Both the position numbers and the translations under genes were made by a program. Source: Collinsella sp. AK_207A (GTDB lineage: Bacteria > Actinomycetota > Coriobacteriia > Coriobacteriales > Coriobacteriaceae). Taken from it: a DNA stretch of 64,000 bases. The notes under the pieces were generated by a model. That model saw only the letters and a list, made by a program, of their open reading frames with translations. It searched no databases and was not told the DNA's origin. Below, in pieces: positions 1 to 8,727 of the stretch. Positions within the stretch are counted from its first letter, which is position 1. Each line of letters begins with the position of its first letter. The DNA lies in the NCBI RefSeq assembly GCF_902501965.1, contig NZ_CABWID010000020.1:57925-121924 (forward strand), given 5' to 3'.

Positions 1-604
1 TGTCGTCGGCCGTCTGCTCCACCTCGCCCAGGATGTGGCTCGACACGATGACCGTGATCCCGCGCGTGGGGAAGCTCCGGATGAACCCACGCAGTTCCTC
101 GATGCCGATGGGGTCGAGCCCGTTCGTCGGCTCGTCCAGGATGAGAAGCCGCGGGCTCGCAAGCAGCGCGATCGCGATGCCGAGCCGCTGCTTCATCCCC
201 AGGCTGAAGCGCCCGGCGCGCTTGGACCCGGTGTCGGTGAGGTCGACCGTCTCGAGCACCTCGTCGATGCGACCCTCGGGGATGCCCAGCAACGTGGTGC
301 GCACGAGCAGGTTCTCGCGCGCCGTGAGGTTGGGGTAGAGCGGCGGCTGCTCGATGAGCGAGCCGATGGAGTATAGGTCGCCGCGGCTCCAAGGATGCCC
401 GTCGACCAGGATCTGCCCCGAGGTGGGGCGCAGCATCCCCGTGACCATCTTGAGCGTGGTGGACTTGCCCGCGCCGTTGGGGCCGAGCAGGCCGTACACG
501 CGCCCCTCCCCCACGTGCAGGCTCACGCCGTCGACCGCCATCTGCGCGCGGCTGCCGCGGCCGAACCGCTTCGTGAGCCCGCGCGTCTCCAATACGTATG
601 CCAT
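1..604 (-). CDS. ABC transporter ATP-binding protein, 3' end outside window (BcrA-like)
   Basis: The reverse strand from the ATG at 604 encodes the N-terminal 201 residues of an ABC ATPase, with a GGAGG ribosome site just upstream. Walker A (GPNGAGKST), a signature stretch (FSLGMKQRLGIA) and Walker B (LLILDEPTNGLDP) are all present. The order and spacing match ATPases that power drug, bacitracin or lantibiotic self-protection exporters of the ABC-2 type. The membrane partner would lie to the left, outside the window. Substrate cannot be told from this fragment; family is clear, specificity is inferred. Confidence 0.9.
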   Translation of the reverse strand, partial: MAYVLETRGLTKRFGRGSRAQMAVDGVSLHVGEGRVYGLLGPNGAGKSTTLKMVTGMLRPTSGQILVDGHPWSRGDLYSIGSLIEQPPLYPNLTARENLLVRTTLLGIPEGRIDEVLETVDLTDTGSKRAGRFSLGMKQRLGIAIALLASPRLLILDEPTNGLDPIGIEELRGFIRSFPTRGITVIVSSHILGEVEQTADD

Positions 605-616
605 GAGAGCCTCCAT

Positions 617-647
617 CCCTAGGATTACCTACTTGCAATTCCTAGGG
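617..647. promoter_or_regulatory. CCTAGG dyad upstream of the ABC ATPase
   Basis: CCCTAGGA (617-624) and TCCTAGGG (640-647) form a perfect inverted repeat about 13-36 bp upstream of the ATPase start. Each half is itself palindromic. This looks like an operator for a dimeric repressor of the transporter; the regulator is not in the window. Confidence 0.45.
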
Positions 648-809
648 TGAGGGCCGTTTCTAAAGAAGCGTTAAAGACCGGAAGATAAACTCGCGATAGC
701 TGCCCGGGACAAGGGTCAACTGCAATTGGGGCAGGCCGCACAGCGCCTGCGGGGGCCTGCCACCGATGTCGCGCATCGTCGGCGTCAACAACGTCATGGC
801 ACACAGCAG

Positions 810-1766
810 CTAGCGCATGGGGCGCGTCTGGATCTCGATGCCATCCTGGTCGAAATCGGACATGGGGAAGGCACGGATTGCGAAGTCGTCGTACGAATTG
901 ACGTAGTACGTGTTCGTGGAAGATGAATATCCGCTGGTGAACAATGTCTTCTCGAGTCTTCCATCGGATACGGCCGCCGTTCCCTCCACCATCTGGACGC
1001 CGCCCAGGGTGTGGAACAGACGGGAAACGTTCTCGCGCTCGTTATCCTTCACCGGATAGTGCGCGTTCGTGTAAGCCGCGCGCACGAAACGCGAGGGCGA
1101 ACAGGCATCTCCGGGGATGCCGCGCATGCTCACGCCCGCGCCCCAAGCGGCAAGCTCCTGTCGGCCCCACGAGACGGGTGCCGCAAACTCGGGCGCGCTC
1201 GTCATGTAGTTGCGCAGGTTCTCCAGATGCCAGCCGAATTCCGGCTGGTTCGCAAGGGTGTCCACCGTGTTGTCGTACACGTGCAAGCCCGTCGCGGTGC
1301 GTTCGATGACGATGGAACGACTAGCATCGGCGACCATCCAATGCAGGAACGATTCGGGTTTTCCCGGCACCACCAAAGATACGATGTCGGTATGCTCGAG
1401 CGCCGCAGCGAGCTCGTCTACCGTCTCAAAGTTCCGACAAATCCAATACGGGAGCTCGAAGGTGGCGACGCTATCCACCCCATCGACGGGCTCATGCGGA
1501 AAGTCCGCGTAACCGGGGAAGTTGAGGCCCGCCACGGCGAGACCGCGCTCGTTAGCGCAATCGAAGTACAGGGGGCGACCCTGGGCGCACACGCCCACGC
1601 CCACAACGGCGAAGCCTTCCGCGCGCTGCGGCGCCCCAAGGACCGACCGGTACGGCAAGTTTCGAGGCGAGAAGACGATGCTCTCGCCGTACCCGCACAC
1701 CCAGTCGAGGTTGCGCCCAAAGTACATCGAACCGTCCGCGCCGTTGAATCGAATTGACGTGCACAT
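810..1766 (-). CDS. Choloylglycine hydrolase family protein (bile salt hydrolase)
   Basis: 318-residue N-terminal nucleophile amidase. After removal of Met1, Cys2 is the expected nucleophile. Residues matching the family catalytic set are Arg18 and Asp21 (in GRNLDW), Asn82 (GLNFPGYAD), Asn173 (TLANQPEF) and Arg226 (SPSRF). Length equals that of typical bile salt hydrolases, which split glycine or taurine from conjugated bile acids in the cytoplasm; penicillin V acylases share the fold. The start is fixed by the required Met-Cys and by an AAGGAG site 8 nt upstream. It stands alone between the ABC ATPase and the two-component system. A second member lies at 39617-40567. Substrate preference cannot be read from sequence. 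Confidence 0.87.
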   Translation of the reverse strand: MCTSIRFNGADGSMYFGRNLDWVCGYGESIVFSPRNLPYRSVLGAPQRAEGFAVVGVGVCAQGRPLYFDCANERGLAVAGLNFPGYADFPHEPVDGVDSVATFELPYWICRNFETVDELAAALEHTDIVSLVVPGKPESFLHWMVADASRSIVIERTATGLHVYDNTVDTLANQPEFGWHLENLRNYMTSAPEFAAPVSWGRQELAAWGAGVSMRGIPGDACSPSRFVRAAYTNAHYPVKDNERENVSRLFHTLGGVQMVEGTAAVSDGRLEKTLFTSGYSSSTNTYYVNSYDDFAIRAFPMSDFDQDGIEIQTRPMR

Positions 1767-2004
1767 GGCAAAGCTCCTTCTCCTGCATCCTTATTTAGCT
1801 TGCTTATACCCGGCACACTTCCAATAATTCTGCAGCAGGTCTTACCCACGCCCATGAGCAGGCTACTCGACGCCACACTCCATCCCGTCCTCACACGTAC
1901 CCGCGCCCGAACCGCCGATTTCACGTCCAGTCGCAAAGCGGGTCCCATGTCCGTTAGGCTCCTCCAAAGGCCATCTACGCGCCGCGCAGTCTCGTGCCCA
2001 CGCG

Positions 2005-3153
2005 TCACACAGTCGAGCGGCACTCCCCAACTGGAAGCTCCACGCGCATGACAGTGCCGTCCTCAGAGCTCGCCTCGACCTCCACCGTACCGCTATGAAG
2101 TGCGGCAATTTCCCACACGAGCGAAAGCCCCAGCCCAACACCCCCGTACTCCCTGCTACGGGACGAATCAACGCGAAAGAACGGCTGAAAGACGCTCTTC
2201 CTGAACTGATTGGGGATTCCAGGTCCGCAATCCTCGATCCGCAGAACAACGCGCCCGCCCTCCTCGCAGGCGGAGACACGAACCACTGTGCCGGGTCGGC
2301 TGTACCGAATTGCGTTCTCGACTAGGTTGAACACGAGCCGATACATCAACGTGTCACTGCCGATCAGCAGGGCATCCCCGCTACGCTCAAGGGAGACATC
2401 CTTCGCCTCAGCGAGGGGCGCAAGATCGGCGAGCACCTCCTCGAACATCGGCGCCAACTCAATCCGATCGTCGCAGGGCACGCTGTGGAGCTCGCTCATC
2501 TCGAGCAGCGTCTTCGTCATCTGCGACATCTTCTCGGTCTGCTCCTGCAGAAGCCCGAGGAATGCAGCTTCCTCAAGCCCCACGTCGGGGTGCTCGGCAG
2601 AGAACAGCTCGACCTGCGCCTGCATGAGCGCAAGCGGCGTTCGCAGCTCGTGCGCGGCATTCCCCGTAAACTGCCGCTGTGCGCTAAAACCTTCGTCAAG
2701 GCGGTCGATCATGCTGTTGAACGACTTGCTGAACTGCTTGAACTCAGGCAGCACATCCTCGCTGATCTTCATGTCCGCAAGGTTGCTCGGCTGCACGCTC
2801 TCAACCTGCGACGCGAAAGCCCGCAGCGGCCTGAGCGCACGGCCGCTGACGAAATACGCCAACACGCCTCCAAGCAACGTCACCGCAACCGTTATAAGCC
2901 AATTGGTCGTGCTGAAGGATTCCTGCGCGTTGCTCACAACAATCGTGAGCTCTTCGTCGAGCTCGCGGTTGTCGGGATCGAACGACGCAGCGGCGCCATC
3001 GCCGATATCACCGCATGCCGATATGCCGCTGCCGATCGAGTCCATATATCGCATCCCCGAATACCCAATCAGGCAGTTCATCAGCATGCACATTACGCAC
3101 ACGAGAAGGGCCGTCATCAACGTGATGCGCCACTGCAGCGAGAGCCTTCTCAT
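2005..3153 (-). CDS. Sensor histidine kinase
   Basis: 382 residues. TM1 about 12-32 and TM2 about 85-105 enclose a short extracytoplasmic sensor of roughly 50 residues. A HAMP-like linker (about 105-155) is followed by the dimerisation domain with the phospho-acceptor His168 in HELRTP, then a HATPase domain with the N box (NLVENA, 276-281), DCGPGIP and GVGLGLS. Its start overlaps the stop of the response regulator by 4 bp, so the two are translationally coupled. It lies divergent from the MsrAB/TlpA redox genes; a role in sensing envelope oxidation is inferred from position only. Confidence 0.93.
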   Translation of the reverse strand: MRRLSLQWRITLMTALLVCVMCMLMNCLIGYSGMRYMDSIGSGISACGDIGDGAAASFDPDNRELDEELTIVVSNAQESFSTTNWLITVAVTLLGGVLAYFVSGRALRPLRAFASQVESVQPSNLADMKISEDVLPEFKQFSKSFNSMIDRLDEGFSAQRQFTGNAAHELRTPLALMQAQVELFSAEHPDVGLEEAAFLGLLQEQTEKMSQMTKTLLEMSELHSVPCDDRIELAPMFEEVLADLAPLAEAKDVSLERSGDALLIGSDTLMYRLVFNLVENAIRYSRPGTVVRVSACEEGGRVVLRIEDCGPGIPNQFRKSVFQPFFRVDSSRSREYGGVGLGLSLVWEIAALHSGTVEVEASSEDGTVMRVELPVGECRSTV

Positions 3154-3824
3154 TCGACCTCCTCCATGACGTAGCCCTCCCCTATACGATTGCGGATGGG
3201 GTCGCGCCCCAAAACGCCGCGCAACTTCTTCCTCAGAGCCGAGATGTGCACCCTGATCGAGTTGCTGAAGTTGTTCACGCTGCTATCCCACACGTGTTCG
3301 AGCAGCTCCTCCTGGCTGACCGGCCGCCCCTGGTTGAGCATCATGTATTCGAGTATCCCGGTCTCCTTCCGTGTGAGAGACAAAGCCTCATCGCCTGCAA
3401 AAGCCCGACGCGCCTTTGTGTCAAATGTCAGATTTCCGCAGGTCAACAGCACGTCGTTTTGCGTAAAGCGCCTGAGCGTGAGAGCGCGTATTCTCGCCGC
3501 GAGCTCTTCGAGGTGAAACGGCTTCGTTAGGTAGTCGTTGGCTCCCGCATCAAGGCCGGCCACCTTGTCAGCAACCTCGCTGCGCGCCGAGAGGACGAGC
3601 ACCTTGGTCTCGCAGTCGGATTCCCTCAGCGTCCTCAGCACCGTCATGCCATCCGCTCCGGGAAGGTTCAAATCGAGCACGACAAGATCGAAGCTCTCGA
3701 CGGCAAGCAGATCAAGCGCTTCCCGCCCATCGTGGCAGCAGTCAACGCTGTACGCAAGGCGCCTCAAGCTGCGTGCGATCGCATCGCACAGCGACCACTC
3801 GTCTTCAACAACCAAAATGCGCAT
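3150..3824 (-). CDS. OmpR/PhoB-family response regulator
   Basis: 224 residues. The receiver domain carries the acidic pair near residues 8-9, the phospho-acceptor Asp51 (VVLDLNLPG) and the KPF lysine. A C-terminal winged helix (about 125-224) ends in RIGEGYVME, typical of the family. First gene of the kinase operon. Its start is 116 bp from msrAB on the opposite strand, so one intergenic region could serve both, and the regulator may control the redox operon. That link is inference. Confidence 0.94.
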   Translation of the reverse strand: MRILVVEDEWSLCDAIARSLRRLAYSVDCCHDGREALDLLAVESFDLVVLDLNLPGADGMTVLRTLRESDCETKVLVLSARSEVADKVAGLDAGANDYLTKPFHLEELAARIRALTLRRFTQNDVLLTCGNLTFDTKARRAFAGDEALSLTRKETGILEYMMLNQGRPVSQEELLEHVWDSSVNNFSNSIRVHISALRKKLRGVLGRDPIRNRIGEGYVMEEVE

Positions 3825-3940
3825 GCAGACCTCCTCGCATAGATGCCATCTCTCTTAACACGGATCTTATAGGCGATATGTTCCAATGGATCGCGGAACG
3901 GAAGGAATAGGCTCATTTCTCCCGAAAGGAGGACAAAACC

Positions 3941-5059
3941 ATGCGTCGAAAAGCACTGCCGTTCCTGCTCGCGGCGACATTGGCTCTTGGCGGATACGCC
4001 GCCTTTCAGCAGATCGCCTCCAAAGAGAGCGGAGCGAGAAAAACTGATTCGATCGAGCAACCCTCAAATATGGAAGATGGGAAAACCATGTACAGGGATA
4101 CCACGGAAAACGTCATCTACCTGGCAGGAGGATGCTTTTGGGGTATCGAACAGCTGATGCAGTCCATTCCCGGCGTCCTTGATGCCCAGAACGGCTACGC
4201 AAACGGCACCTGCGAGGCGGACGCCAACTACTCGACCGTCTGCAAGGGAAACACCGGCTTTCGGGAAACCGTGCGGGTGGAATACGACCCCGACCAGGTG
4301 AGCCTCGATGCGCTGTTGCTTGCCTATTTCTACGTTATCGACCCTACGGTAGAGAACCGGCAGGGCAACGATCGGGGCAGCCAGTACCAAACCGGCGTTT
4401 ACTACACCAACGACAAGGCGAAAGAGACAGTAGAGCGCATTGCGGAAATCGAGCGTGGCCACAACGAGAGCTTCTTCGTAGAGATCGGGCCGCTGAGAAA
4501 CTACTTCCCCGCAGAGGAGTACCACCAAGACTACCTCGCAAAAGACCCCGGCGGCTATTGCCATATCCCAAAAGCGGAGATGGAGCTGTTCTCCAAGCTT
4601 CGCATCGATCCTGGCGATTACCGCAAGCCCGCAGCGGAGTCCATTCGGGACAAGCTGACCGCGGAGCAGTACCGCATCACCCAGGAAAACGGCACGGAGC
4701 GCCCCTTCACTGGCGAGTTCTGGAACCAGTTCGAGAAGGGTATCTACGTGGACATCGTCACGGGTGAGCCGCTCTTCTCCTCCACGGACAAGTTCGAAAG
4801 CGGCTGCGGTTGGCCTGCGTTCACAAAGCCCATCGAGAAGCCCGCCGTGGTGGAGCTTGAGGACAACAGCCTCGGGATGCGCCGCACCGAAGTGCGAAGC
4901 CGCGCTGGGGATTCCCATCTCGGGCACGTGTTCACCAATGACCCCGAGTCTCCCAACGGTGTGCGCTACTGCATCAACAGCGCGTCTTTGCGCTTCGTGC
5001 CGTACGCCAAGATGGAAACAGAGGGCTATGGATACCTCCTCGACCTGTTCGATAAGTAA
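3941..5059 (+). CDS. msrAB: Secreted/membrane-anchored peptide methionine sulfoxide reductase MsrAB
   Basis: 372-residue fusion. Residues 1-22 are a signal or anchor segment without a lipobox cysteine. The MsrA domain follows, with its catalytic Cys65 in GCFWG and the [15 protein letters not shown] region; the MsrB domain begins near residue 215 and has catalytic Cys344 in RYCINS. MsrA reduces the S and MsrB the R diastereomer of methionine sulfoxide, so the enzyme repairs oxidised proteins outside the cytoplasm. AAAGGAGG lies 8 nt before the ATG. It heads an operon with a CXXC micro-protein, a 4Fe-4S membrane protein and a TlpA-like lipoprotein, which probably supply electrons. Confidence 0.95.
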   Translation: MRRKALPFLLAATLALGGYAAFQQIASKESGARKTDSIEQPSNMEDGKTMYRDTTENVIYLAGGCFWGIEQLMQSIPGVLDAQNGYANGTCEADANYSTVCKGNTGFRETVRVEYDPDQVSLDALLLAYFYVIDPTVENRQGNDRGSQYQTGVYYTNDKAKETVERIAEIERGHNESFFVEIGPLRNYFPAEEYHQDYLAKDPGGYCHIPKAEMELFSKLRIDPGDYRKPAAESIRDKLTAEQYRITQENGTERPFTGEFWNQFEKGIYVDIVTGEPLFSSTDKFESGCGWPAFTKPIEKPAVVELEDNSLGMRRTEVRSRAGDSHLGHVFTNDPESPNGVRYCINSASLRFVPYAKMETEGYGYLLDLFDK

Positions 5060-5106
5060 AGATACGCAGGTTAGAAGATGGGAAACGAACGAAAGGAGAA
5101 GTCGGA

Positions 5107-5253
5107 TTGTTCAAAGTGACAAAACCCGCAGTTCAGGTCGCGTTGCTGGCGATCGGGGTGGCCATGGTGTGCTTCGGTGCCATGCGGGGCGAAGCAAACG
5201 CCGTGTTGGCCAAGGCGATAAGACTGTGCTTGGAGTGCATCGGAATTGGATAG
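5107..5253 (+). CDS. CXXC micro-protein (CD1871A-like)
   Basis: 48-residue ORF from a TTG start with GGAG 8 nt upstream. It has one hydrophobic segment (about residues 8-25) and ends in CLECIGIG, i.e. a C-terminal CXXC followed by a glycine-rich tail. This matches my memory of the CD1871A family of small CXXC membrane proteins, which sit beside 4Fe-4S membrane proteins. Its 3' end overlaps the next gene by 8 bp, so it is coupled to it. Role unknown; a thiol relay or assembly aid for the neighbouring iron-sulfur protein is inference. Confidence 0.8.
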   Translation: MFKVTKPAVQVALLAIGVAMVCFGAMRGEANAVLAKAIRLCLECIGIG

Positions 5254-6151
5254 GAGAAGAAATCCCGCATCGCAGTTTTTGAGCCGGTTTCGCGGATGGA
5301 TCCAGGCGGCTGCGACGCTGCTCACCAATATCCACCTGCCGAACTTCTTCAAGGGCACCATCTATCAGGGCCCGGGCAAGGCCGTCTGCGTACCTGGCCT
5401 GAACTGCTATTCCTGCCCAGCCGCCACAGGCGCCTGCCCCATCGGGTCGTTCCAGGCGATTGTGGGCTCATCGAAGTTCAGCTTCTCGTACTACGTGACC
5501 GGACTCTTAATCCTCATCGGCGTGCTGCTCGGCCGCTTCGTGTGCGGATTCCTTTGCCCGTTCGGCTGGTTGCAGGAACTGCTCCACAAGATTCCCGGCA
5601 AGAAGCTGTCAACGAAGAAACTCAAACCACTTAGGTACCTTAAGTATATCGTGCTGCTGCTCACCGTGATTCTGCTACCCGCGCTGCTCGTCAACGACGT
5701 CGGGATGGGCGACCCGTACTTTTGCAAGTACCTCTGCCCTCAGGGAGTGCTCGAGGGCGCGATTCCGCTTGCCATCGTCGATTCCGGCATACGCTCCGCA
5801 TTGGGAACGCTGTTCACCTGGAAGCTTGCCATCCTGATCGCGGTGGTCGTCTTAAGCGTGTTGTTCTATCGACCTTTTTGCAAATGGGTTTGCCCGCTCG
5901 GCGCGTTCTATGCGCTCATGAACAAGGTATCCCTGCTTGGAATTAAGGTTGACCAGCACCGATGCATCTCGTGCGGCGCGTGCGCGAAAACGTGCAAGAT
6001 GGACGTCAAAGTCACGGAATCGCCCAATCACCCCGAGTGCATCCGCTGCGGCAAGTGTATAAGGGTCTGCCCGACCGACGCCATCGGCTTCAACTACGGC
6101 CTTGGCTTACCGGAAAAACAACCGAAACAGCAATGCAAAGGAAGCCAATGA
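5246..6151 (+). CDS. Membrane 4Fe-4S ferredoxin-type protein (NapH/CcoG-like)
   Basis: 301 residues from a TTG start overlapping the micro-protein gene. It has several membrane segments, three CxxxCP motifs (CGFLCP, CKYLCP, CKWVCP) typical of NapH/YccM-type proteins, and a C-terminal two-cluster ferredoxin domain (CISCGACAKTC and CIRCGKCIRVCP). Such proteins move electrons across or along the membrane. Between MsrAB and a TlpA-like lipoprotein it is the likely cytoplasm-to-envelope electron carrier. The TTG at 5279 is another possible start but is about 20 nt from the nearest AGGAG, too far. Confidence 0.88.
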   Translation: MDRRRNPASQFLSRFRGWIQAAATLLTNIHLPNFFKGTIYQGPGKAVCVPGLNCYSCPAATGACPIGSFQAIVGSSKFSFSYYVTGLLILIGVLLGRFVCGFLCPFGWLQELLHKIPGKKLSTKKLKPLRYLKYIVLLLTVILLPALLVNDVGMGDPYFCKYLCPQGVLEGAIPLAIVDSGIRSALGTLFTWKLAILIAVVVLSVLFYRPFCKWVCPLGAFYALMNKVSLLGIKVDQHRCISCGACAKTCKMDVKVTESPNHPECIRCGKCIRVCPTDAIGFNYGLGLPEKQPKQQCKGSQ

Positions 6152-6200
6152 ATCAAGACGGCAACAAGCAAAGCAAACGACTGCAAACGGAGGAATAATC

Positions 6201-7172
6201 ATGAAACGAACGAAGATTGCGGCACTGCTGATGGTCCCCCTGCTGGCGCTCAGCCTTGCGGCCTGTTCGGCACCTAAAGATAGCAACACCGGCTCGATGA
6301 GCGGCGATTCAGACATTGCGGCTTTGCTGGCAACGCAGTCAAAGAACGCCGAGGAAGCGGCCGAGCTGCACCAGAAACTCATGCAGAAGGAAAACGAGAT
6401 TCTCTCTGACGACTCGAAGCTTTGGGAGAAAGTATTCCTGGCAGCCAACAAGGACACGCCGATGATCGAAGACGGCAAGAACTACGGCGACTTCCTGCTC
6501 GACACGATCGAGGGCGCCAAAGACCAGTTCTCGGCCGAGGAGATGAAGACGCTCAAGGCGGGGGCCCAACAAGTGAAGGAAATCGAGAACAAGCTCGCCG
6601 CCCTCGAGAAGGACTTCCCCGGATGCGGTAGCTCCCCGAGCTCAGGGGAAAGTGTCGACGCGTCAAGCGCTGGCATGCCGAATAGTGCAGGCACCGCTAC
6701 CAGTGCGAACAAGTTCCCGAGTTTTCAGGGGAAAGACCTCGACGGCAACGAGGTGACCAGCGACAAGCTCTTCTCGGAGAGCAAGGTGACCGTAGTCAAC
6801 TTCTGGTTCACCACCTGCAAGCCGTGCGTGGGCGAGCTGAGCGACTTGGAAGCGCTCAACAAGGAGCTCGCCGGCAAGGGCGGCCAGGTCGTTGGCGTGA
6901 ACTCCTTCACACTCGACGGTGACGCGACCGCGATATCAGAGGCGAAGGACATCCTCGCGAAGAAGGGCGTCACGTACAAAAACATCTGGTTCGCGTCGAG
7001 CAGCGAGGCAGGGAAGTTCACCTCCAAGCTGTTCTCGTACCCGACCACCTACGTCGTCGACAAGAACGGCAACATCGTGGGCGACCCGATCGTCGGCGCG
7101 ATCACGTCCCCCGAACAGCAGAAAACGCTCAGCAAGCTCATCGACCAGGCAATCGCAAACAGCGCAGGGTGA
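6201..7172 (+). CDS. TlpA-like thioredoxin lipoprotein
   Basis: 323 residues. Lipoprotein signal with LAAC, lipidated Cys22. Residues about 40-150 are a charged, helix-prone region rich in Glu/Lys. The C-terminal half is a TlpA/ResA thioredoxin fold with the active site TTCKPC (Cys206, Cys209). The start at 6201 has GGAGG 6 nt upstream; an earlier in-frame TTG lies inside the preceding gene and would lose the lipoprotein signal. As last gene of the msrAB operon it is the obvious reductant of MsrAB on the outer face of the membrane, recharged by the 4Fe-4S protein. Confidence 0.92.
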   Translation: MKRTKIAALLMVPLLALSLAACSAPKDSNTGSMSGDSDIAALLATQSKNAEEAAELHQKLMQKENEILSDDSKLWEKVFLAANKDTPMIEDGKNYGDFLLDTIEGAKDQFSAEEMKTLKAGAQQVKEIENKLAALEKDFPGCGSSPSSGESVDASSAGMPNSAGTATSANKFPSFQGKDLDGNEVTSDKLFSESKVTVVNFWFTTCKPCVGELSDLEALNKELAGKGGQVVGVNSFTLDGDATAISEAKDILAKKGVTYKNIWFASSSEAGKFTSKLFSYPTTYVVDKNGNIVGDPIVGAITSPEQQKTLSKLIDQAIANSAG

Positions 7173-7380
7173 GCCAAATCGCCCGATAGCGCCGGCGTGG
7201 CCTCGCCGAGCGTAAGGTACCCCAGTCCCAGGTCATGCAAGGCTTGCGGTTCTCGTGCGCCTTCCGGACGTCGGCAACATGTGGCAGCGTCTCTTCGACC
7301 GAGAGCGCGAGCAGCTCAGGCAAGCTGAGCGCCTGCCCCTCGGGCGCGCGCTTGCTCGATGCGGCGAACGCTCTCGGCCG

Positions 7381-7593
7381 GGGCGCTATAGCGAAAGCTG
7401 CGGCAATCGCGGTATACAGGCCCTACTCGGGTGCCACGCCAGAGGCGATGGCGAGAGCGATGGAAGGCGGCAGGGCTACAACGGCCACGACGATGCCCGA
7501 GACAATATCCTTCGGGATCTGCCTGCGCAGCTCCTCTTTATCGGTGTCCTTGATGATGCTGAACGGTATGGGCTTGATCTTGTCGCGCTGCAT
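7381..7593 (-). pseudogene. SulP-family anion transporter remnant
   Basis: From an ATG at 7593 the reverse strand reads an intact SulP N-terminus, with DIVSGIVVAVVALPPSIA followed by SGVAPE, then hits TAG at 7423-7425 where the family normally has Trp. Past the stop the frame continues with GLYTAIAAAFAIAP before similarity is lost. The rest of the transporter (about 400-500 residues) is absent. The 7173-7380 interval downstream holds open but unrecognised reverse-strand reading frame. Confidence 0.75.
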
Positions 7594-7965
7594 AGCCTTC
7601 AATCCGTGTCGATGCGGTTGCCTTTGAATCCCCGCGGCGCAGCCGGTCACCCAACACGCGCGGCAAAGCTCCCACCAGGGAACCTCGATGAAACGCATTT
7701 GATTGTTATGGCGAGACGGCACAACGACCGCAGCAGATAATTTAATGTAACGTCTAGCCGTCGCGATCGATGGCGACGCATAAAAAACAGCAGGGCGGCG
7801 GCATCAAAAGTCAATCTGTTTGTCATGCAAGAAAAACCCAAGGTCAGCGGCCTATGGAAAGAACATCAGACATGCCGTCGCACTTGATCGACGACCCATG
7901 TAAAGCCATCTTGGTAGAAAATGATTCAGAGAAATAGGAACTTCGTCTCCCGAAAGGAGGAGCCG
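7594..7965. other. Intergenic, no gene recognised
   Basis: About 370 bp between the SulP remnant and the XRE regulator. It is more AT-rich than its surroundings and must hold the regulator promoter, but I see no convincing ORF or RNA gene. Confidence 0.5.
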
Positions 7966-8583
7966 ATGGAGTTGCCGAAACAGCTGAAAGCGCACCGCGA
8001 GCGCTTGGGGCTCTCACAAGAGGCCGTCGCGCAAGCGATTTACGTGTCGCGACAGACGATGTCCAGCTGGGAGAACGGAAAGACCTATCCGGATGTCCAA
8101 AGCCTGCTGCTTCTAAGCGACCTCTTCGGCGTCTCCATCGATGAGCTCGTGAAAGGAGACGTGGTTTCAATGAAGGAAGTCGTAAGCAAGGATGCGCTCA
8201 AGATGGAGCGATTGGCGATGGGGTCTGTTGCCCTGCTGCTCGCGGGGATTGCATGCATGGCAGGCATCTACGCACTACTGCCCGAGCCATCGTTCATCCC
8301 GCATATGTCCGCAGGCGCGCTGATCGGGATACTCGTGTTTGTTGCATTCTGGATCCCGTCGCTCGTATGCACATCGCGCATCGAGAGGATCAAACGCGAG
8401 CATGACCTTGTGACGTTCCGTGAGATCAGCGCGTTCATGGACGGCGAGGAGGCTCCGAGCGAGACCGAGGCGCTTTCCAGACGCAGGTCACGGCTCAGCT
8501 CTGCGCTCAAGATGGCCTGCGGTGCGGGGTTCGGCTTCCTCATCGCGTTCCTGATCACGGCACTAGTGAATGCCTTGCACTAG
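7966..8583 (+). CDS. XRE-family regulator with membrane C-terminus
   Basis: 205 residues. An N-terminal helix-turn-helix (about 5-62; LSQEAVAQAIYVSRQTMSSW) is followed by a C-terminal part with three hydrophobic segments (about 85-105, 115-135, 180-203). The start at 7966 has AAAGGAGG 5 nt upstream; an in-frame ATG at 7921 lacks such a site. Membrane-bound XRE proteins of this plan are common in Gram-positives and often respond to envelope stress. No target is evident; the next gene is on the same strand 145 bp away. Confidence 0.85.
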   Translation: MELPKQLKAHRERLGLSQEAVAQAIYVSRQTMSSWENGKTYPDVQSLLLLSDLFGVSIDELVKGDVVSMKEVVSKDALKMERLAMGSVALLLAGIACMAGIYALLPEPSFIPHMSAGALIGILVFVAFWIPSLVCTSRIERIKREHDLVTFREISAFMDGEEAPSETEALSRRRSRLSSALKMACGAGFGFLIAFLITALVNALH

Positions 8584-8727
8584 ATGTATGCTTCTTTGAC
8601 GGCTGAAGCACGCAGCATTAAAAGACCAAAGCCCCTACTGGAAAATGACCTCTGACTTTGGCAGACGAAGCCTGCAGATGCATATCGACTGGGCCGAGCA
8701 CTGCGCCGCCGAACTGAGGAGCAAATA

